Assembly (NCBI GenBank): GCA_014189435.1
Contig: CP050293.1
Coordinates: 5,957,001 to 6,021,000, forward strand
Origin: Mesorhizobium loti
GTDB lineage: Bacteria > Pseudomonadota > Alphaproteobacteria > Rhizobiales > Rhizobiaceae
Length of the DNA: 64,000 nucleotides
Reading direction: 5' to 3'
The position numbers and the translations under genes are program-made. Of the stretch, positions 62,017 through 64,000 are shown one piece after another (positions within the stretch are counted from its first letter, which is position 1; each line of letters starts with the position of its first letter). The notes beneath the pieces are model-generated. The model was not told the origin of the DNA, did not search any database, and was given only the letters and a program-made list of their open reading frames with translations.

Positions 62017-63554
62017 CCGGCGCGTCCGCGACGGGTGGCGTGATCGCCAATCGCGGCGCCATCACCGCCTGCGTGATCCTGGCCGTGATCATGCAAGCGC
62101 TGGACACGACCATCGCCAATGTGGCGCTTCCCTATATCCAGGGCAGCGTTTCGGCGAGCGCCGACCAGATCAACTGGGTGCTGACCTCCTATATCGTGGC
62201 TGCGGCCGTCATGACGCCGCCTTCGGGCTACCTTGCCAATCGTTTCGGCCGCAAGCGCATCCTTTTGATCTCCATCACCGGCTTCGTCGTCGCGTCGGTG
62301 CTGTGCGGCTTCGCGCAGTCGCTGCCGCAGATCGTCGGCTTCCGCCTGCTGCAAGGCCTGTTCGGCGCGGCCCTGGTGCCGCTGGCGCAGAGCATCCTGC
62401 TCGATATCTACAGCGTCGAAGAGCGCGGCTCGGCGATGGCACTGTTCGGCGTTTCGGTGATGGTCGGGCCGGTGCTCGGGCCGGTCATCGGCGGCTGGCT
62501 GACCGAGAATGTCAGCTGGCGCTGGGTGTTCTACATCAACGTCCCGATCGGCGCCCTGGCTTTCGCCGGCGTGTCGATGTTCGTCCTGGAAACCAAGACG
62601 GACCTCAAGGCAAGGCTGGACTGGTTGGGATTCGGCATGCTCAGCGTCACCATCGCGTCGCTGCAGATGTTCCTCGATCGCGGCGAGCAGCTCAACTGGT
62701 TCTCGTCGTCCGAAATCATCGTCGAGGCGCTGATCTGCGCGTCGGCCTTCTACATCTTCCTCGTCCACACCTTCACCGCCCGCAACACCTTCGTGAACCC
62801 GAGGCTCTTCCTCGACCGCAATTTCGCCGTCGGCATGATCTTCATCTTCATCATCGGCATCACCTATCTGGCCTCGCTGGCCCTGATGACGCCCTACCTG
62901 CAGACGCTGATGGGCTATCCGGTGGTGACGGCCGGCATCGTCATGGGGCCGCGCGGTCTCGGCACCATGGCGTGCATGTTCCTGGTCGGTAGGCTGATCG
63001 GCAAGGTGGACACGCGCTGGCTGCTGTTGACCGGCCTTCTGGTCACCGCCTGGGCGATGTACGACATGACCGGCTGGACCCCTGATGTTTCGCAATGGAC
63101 GATCATCAGCACCGGCTTCATCCAGGGCGCGGGCCTGGGCTTCCTGTTCGTGCCGCTGACCACCATCACCTTCGCCACGCTGGCGCCGGATCGGCGCGCG
63201 GAAGGCACGGGCCTGTACAATCTGTCGCGAAACATCGGCTCCAGCGTCGGCATATCCGTGGTCACCGCGCTTTTGACGCAGAACGTGCAGATCAACCACG
63301 CCAACATCGCCACCTATGTGACGCCCTACAACCAGGCGTTCGGCAATCCGGCGATCTTCCAGGCGATGAACCCCTACAGCGCCGCCGGCCGGGCCGCGCT
63401 CGACGGCGTGGTGACGCTGCAGGCGACTGTTATCAGCTATATGAACGACTTCAAGCTGATGATGATCCTGTCGCTTGCCGCCATCCCGCTGGTTCTCTTG
63501 CTGCGCAAGCCGGCGACACCGGCCAAGATCGACCACAGCGCCGTCATGGAGTGA
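62013..63554 (+). CDS. DHA2 family MFS multidrug efflux transporter (EmrB-like)
   Basis: 513 residues, 14 helices. Motifs: IMQALDTTIANVALPYIQGSVSASADQINWVLTSYIVAAAVMTPPSGYLANRFGRKRI and MVGPVLGPVIGGWLTENVSWRWVFYINVPIGAL. It ends ALRKPATPAK-type sequence, as usual for EmrB. It partners the adaptor just upstream. The outer-membrane channel is not in the window. A terminator lies 320 bases downstream. Confidence 0.9.
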   Translation: MTGASATGGVIANRGAITACVILAVIMQALDTTIANVALPYIQGSVSASADQINWVLTSYIVAAAVMTPPSGYLANRFGRKRILLISITGFVVASVLCGFAQSLPQIVGFRLLQGLFGAALVPLAQSILLDIYSVEERGSAMALFGVSVMVGPVLGPVIGGWLTENVSWRWVFYINVPIGALAFAGVSMFVLETKTDLKARLDWLGFGMLSVTIASLQMFLDRGEQLNWFSSSEIIVEALICASAFYIFLVHTFTARNTFVNPRLFLDRNFAVGMIFIFIIGITYLASLALMTPYLQTLMGYPVVTAGIVMGPRGLGTMACMFLVGRLIGKVDTRWLLLTGLLVTAWAMYDMTGWTPDVSQWTIISTGFIQGAGLGFLFVPLTTITFATLAPDRRAEGTGLYNLSRNIGSSVGISVVTALLTQNVQINHANIATYVTPYNQAFGNPAIFQAMNPYSAAGRAALDGVVTLQATVISYMNDFKLMMILSLAAIPLVLLLRKPATPAKIDHSAVME

Positions 63555-63877
63555 TGTTTGGCGGCTGTGTCGTCGATCTCGACAAGCCGCGGCTCGCATA
63601 ACCTTCGACTGTGCGCAAAAGAACCGGGGTCCCGTGGAGGCCCTGCAGGACCCCGGTCTGCCGTCACGGCCTCCCAAACACCGGCGCCTTTGCGCCGGAA
63701 GCCGTCTTGGCAAGCACATCTTGCCGGCGTCGCGAAACGCGGTGGTCCGCAACGACGCAAATCCATCACCGCCGCAAGCGCGCCGAAGCGCAGGCCGCAG
63801 GATGGCAACGCGCAATTACGAGACGCGGCGCGCCAAAGTTTCACCGGAGATTGGAAATGGGCCGGAATGGATCAACG
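63555..63877. other. Gap with no recognised gene
   Basis: About 320 bases after the pump gene. Several overlapping open frames cross it, but none has a good ribosome binding site or a recognisable protein pattern, and all are rich in Arg, Pro and Ser. GACCCCGGTCTGCC and similar GC-rich words look like degraded repeat sequence. I see no RNA gene. Confidence 0.5.
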
Positions 63878-63914
63878 AAAAAGCCCCGGGCGGTGAACCG
63901 ACCGGGGCTTTTTT
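63878..63914. terminator. Bidirectional intrinsic terminator
   Basis: AAAAAGCCCCGG at 63878-63889 and CCGGGGCTTTTTT at 63902-63914 form a 12-bp stem including A-T flanks, with the loop GCGGTGAACCGA. It lies between the plus-strand efflux operon and a minus-strand gene entering from the right, and can serve both. Confidence 0.85.
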
Positions 63915-63937
63915 GATTTCGTGACGGAGAGCGCCGA

Positions 63938-64000
63938 CTACTCCGCCGGCGACGGTTTCTTTCGGAACAGTGCGATCAGATTGTCCCACAGCTCGATCTT
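63938..64000 (-). CDS. 3' end of a gene that extends beyond the window
   Basis: The last 20 codons (KIELWDNLIALFRKKPSPAE, then TAG at 63940-63938) are visible at the right edge, in the minus direction. The codon use fits the region and a terminator follows within 25 bases, so a real gene end is likely. Too little remains to identify it. Confidence 0.55.
   Translation of the reverse strand, partial: KIELWDNLIALFRKKPSPAE

Noticed and set aside
61749..63815. Long minus-strand open frame (688 codons) opposite the second EmrB-like gene
   Set aside because: Low-complexity, His/Arg/Asp-rich and without family features; the plus strand encodes a normal 14-helix pump.
63555..63916. Several open frames after the last pump gene (up to 112 codons)
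   Set aside because: They overlap each other, run into the terminator, lack ribosome binding sites and show no recognisable protein sequence.

Overview
The window looks like chromosomal DNA of a rhizobial alphaproteobacterium, most likely Mesorhizobium or a close relative. The grounds are high GC, dense ATGA-type gene overlaps, the kinds of genes present, and several rhizobial-style intergenic palindromic repeats (facing CTTCTCCCC/GGGGAGAAG blocks and a GGATCCATGCCGT family). This placement is judged from gene content and repeat style only; no database comparison was possible.

Layout. 1-3123: 3' part of a branched-chain-amino-acid-type (Liv) ABC transporter. 3360-5637 (minus): an NhaD/ArsB-type antiporter and a nicotinamidase. 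5911-13216 (plus): a six-gene, fully overlapping operon encoding a molybdenum hydroxylase (FAD protein plus a fused 2Fe-2S/molybdopterin protein), a 6-hydroxynicotinate-reductase-like Fe-S enzyme, a UPF0280 (ApbE-superfamily) protein, a DUF1185 protein and a MarR regulator. 13267-18367: a ribose-type sugar ABC importer (minus) facing its probable LacI regulator, with a matching operator in front of each. 18621-25432: inositol-phosphatase-like protein, two luciferase-like monooxygenases around an AI-2E-family permease, a guanidinium exporter behind a guanidine-II riboswitch, and a transglutaminase-like protein. 25573-29547: a CDF metal exporter and a GFA-family gene separated by an intact IS66-family element with 8-bp target duplications. 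29827-41506: housekeeping genes (rmuC, def, fmt, truA, dapE, dapD, a LOG protein, a pyrimidine nucleotidase) with a decayed toxin-antitoxin remnant between def and fmt. 41668-53798: a diguanylate cyclase, a GMC oxidoreductase with a Tat-signal small partner, phhA with an Lrp regulator, a BchE-like B12/radical-SAM protein, ridA, argB, an amidase, and an ECF sigma/anti-sigma/fasciclin group. 54030-63554: a Tat-exported MsrB and two EmrAB-type efflux cassettes (one with TetR, one with MarR) on either side of engB and a Vat/XAT acetyltransferase.

The best candidate for an under-described system is the 5.9-13.2 kb operon. Beside it lies a nicotinamidase. The order nicotinamide to nicotinate (PncA), ring hydroxylation (molybdenum hydroxylase), ring reduction (Hnr-like enzyme) is suggestive. 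The UPF0280 protein belongs to the flavin-transferase (ApbE) superfamily and starts on the stop codon of the Hnr-like gene, while characterised Hnr carries covalent flavin, so UPF0280 could be its dedicated flavinylating factor. In this sequence the molybdenum hydroxylase gene carries a one-base frameshift in a C6 tract and an in-frame intergenic repeat that forms the linker between its two domains, so the activity of the pathway in this strain is uncertain.
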